A stretch of 64,000 nt of DNA from assembly GCF_006715045.1 (NCBI RefSeq), contig NZ_VFML01000001.1, positions 6,048,001-6,112,000 on the forward strand. Reading direction: 5' to 3'. The position numbers were made by a program, and so were the translations under genes. The first letter of the stretch is position 1; each line of letters opens with the position of its first letter. The stretch comes from Amycolatopsis cihanbeyliensis. Its GTDB lineage: Bacteria > Actinomycetota > Actinomycetes > Mycobacteriales > Pseudonocardiaceae. Under the pieces are notes generated by a model. It had not been told where the DNA came from. It ran no database searches and was given only the letters and a program-made list of their open reading frames with translations. Shown here one piece after another: positions 59,216-64,000 of the stretch.

Positions 59216-59892
59216 ATGACCGCCACCGACCCGTGGGTGGACCTGCTCGCGGGCAACCGTTCGCAGCTCGACCGCACCAGTACCGCCGAACGGGTGGCGG
59301 ACGTCCTGCGCCAGCACATCATCGAGGGCGCGCTCCCGCCCGGAACCCAGCTCTCCGAGGAGAGCATCGGCAGGGCGCTCGGCGTCTCCCGCAACACCCT
59401 GCGCGAGGCCTTCCGCCTGCTGGTGCACGAGCGGTTGCTGGTACACGAGTTCCACCGCGGGGTGTTCGTCCGGCTGCTGTCCATCGCCGACGTGGTCGAC
59501 CTGTACCGGGTACGGCGGATGCTGGAGACCAGTGCCGTCCGCGGGGCCGCCACGGTGTCGCCGGAGCTCGTCGCCGCGGTGGGCGAGGCGGTGACCGCGG
59601 GGGAGCGGGCGGCCGAGGAACGGCGGTGGGTGGAGGTCGGCACCGCGAATATGCGCTTCCACCAGGCACTCGCGGCGCTGGCGGGCAGCCCGCGGGTGGA
59701 CAGCATGATGAACCAGCTCGCCGCCGAGCTCCGGCTGGCCTTCCACGTGGTGTCCAGACCCCGTGAGCTGCACGAGCCCTATCTCGGGCTGAACCGCGAT
59801 ATCGCCGACCTGCTCGCCGCCGGTGAACCGACCGCGGCCGAGCGCAAGCTGGAGCAGTACTTCGACACCGCCGAAGCCCAACTGGTCGAGGC

Positions 59893-59911
<19 letters not shown>
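59216..59911 (+). CDS. GntR-family (FadR/FCD) regulator
   Basis: The 231-residue protein has a GntR winged helix ([45 protein letters not shown], residues about 25-68) and an FCD ligand domain with [29 protein letters not shown] and [25 protein letters not shown]. The FCD histidines and Asp bind a metal and often a carboxylic acid, so 5-oxoproline or glutamate is a logical effector. ATG at 59216 has GAGGAG. It is divergent from the pxp operon and its stop lies 19 bases inside the convergent oxoprolinase gene. Confidence 0.88.
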
Positions 59912-63534
<3,623 letters not shown>

Positions 63535-63563
63535 GCGCACTCCCTTCGCCCTGCCCGGGAGTA

Positions 63564-64000
63564 TCACATGGCCACGGCGCCGCGCACGATCAGCGCGACC
63601 GAGCTGGCCGCGGCCACCACCAGCACCGCGCCCCGGATCCGCCCGCCGTCCAGGAGCCCGCGGACCGGGCCGGACAGCAGGAAGCCGAGCACCAGGAACG
63701 GCAGCAACCCTGCGGCCAGCAGCAGGTGCCGGGACTCGATCTGCCCGCCGGCGGCCAACCCGGCCGCCGACAGCACCGAGCCGATCGCGAAGCAGGCCGC
63801 CAGCGTGGACCTGATCCGTGGGCCGGGCTCGTGCTGGTAGAGCAGTGCGATCGGGGGACCGCCGATGGAGGCGGCGGTCCCCATCGCGCCGCTGGCGGTT
63901 CCGGCGAGCACCAGCGGGGTGGGCGCGGGCCGTGGCCGCCAGGTGGTGACCGACAGCCCGAGGCAGACCAGCACGGCGGCCCCGACCACCACGGCGAACA
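63564..64000 (-). CDS. TauE/SafE-type permease, start beyond window
   Basis: Only the last 145 residues are inside the window, with five hydrophobic segments. The run [26 protein letters not shown] is the conserved TauE/SafE repeat with its G-x-x-G-P-P turn. Such permeases export sulfite or sulfonates or move other organic anions. It lies upstream of the oxoprolinase gene on the same strand with a 30-base gap, so it may import or export a substrate of that enzyme; this is inference. The start codon is not visible. Confidence 0.8.
   Translation of the reverse strand, partial: FAVVVGAAVLVCLGLSVTTWRPRPAPTPLVLAGTASGAMGTAASIGGPPIALLYQHEPGPRIRSTLAACFAIGSVLSAAGLAAGGQIESRHLLLAAGLLPFLVLGFLLSGPVRGLLDGGRIRGAVLVVAAASSVALIVRGAVAM

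Overview
The window is chromosomal DNA from a high-GC actinomycete, most likely Pseudonocardiaceae (Amycolatopsis/Saccharopolyspora/Prauserella type). This rests on strongly GC-rich codon third positions, frequent GTG/TTG starts, an EspG/DUF3558/proline-glycine-rich ESX gene set, duplicated DUF397 plus DUF5753-type XRE regulator pairs, a DUF3618 protein, an AfsR/SARP regulator and an LCP protein. I saw no rRNA, CRISPR array, insertion sequence or prophage. One tRNA gene is present.

Layout. 1-5.8 kb: a start codon leaving the left edge, an NTF2-like protein, a frameshifted luciferase-like oxidoreductase, a LysR regulator with a palindrome upstream, and a large LuxR-type ATPase regulator. 5.8-14.5 kb: a carotenoid oxygenase, a deletion scar joining halves of a TetR gene and a quinone reductase gene, a divergent SDR/WYL pair around a near-perfect palindrome, an unusual tRNA-Leu(UAG), a DUF3618 protein, a TetR/Baeyer-Villiger monooxygenase pair and an XRE protein. 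14.6-26.5 kb: an LCP cell-wall ligase, a phospholipase A2-acyltransferase fusion, a gene-poor stretch dense in inverted repeats (one looks like a three-way-junction RNA followed by a terminator), an AfsR-type regulator, a diguanylate cyclase, two duplicated six-codon ORFs and an MFS exporter coupled to a leader ORF. 26.9-38.6 kb: lipid genes (SDR, acyl-CoA ligase, double-hotdog thioesterase), an HhH-GPD protein, the threonine-degradation operon tdh-kbl with a LysR gene, a secreted M14 carboxypeptidase, an SGNH hydrolase and an APC permease. 38.6-44.4 kb: an ESX (type VII secretion) accessory cluster with two genes of lower GC, then two tandem XRE/DUF397 modules with an operator-like inverted repeat.

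45.4-52.4 kb is the most interesting part. Seven genes run co-directionally, mostly overlapping or closely spaced, behind a Fur/Zur-like box that leads directly into a probably leaderless GTG start. They are FecCD permease, ATPase, binding lipoprotein, a DUF4213/DUF364 Rossmann protein, an MFS exporter, a PduX-like GHMP kinase and a divergent cysteine-synthase-fold PLP enzyme. I read it as a metal-responsive locus that makes, exports and re-imports a small amino-acid-derived metal ligand. This is inference; no product can be named.

52.4-64 kb: a 21-bp tandem repeat, a secreted EEP-family phosphodiesterase/nuclease, then a 5-oxoproline (pyroglutamate) island. The island holds an NRAMP-related transporter lacking the metal-binding motif, PxpA, PxpB, PxpC and a secreted pyroglutamyl-peptidase-like protein with Ser in place of the catalytic Cys, in one operon. 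A divergent GntR regulator and a fused OplAH-type oxoprolinase with a TauE-like permease (cut by the window end) flank it. Both known bacterial routes from 5-oxoproline to glutamate are therefore side by side.
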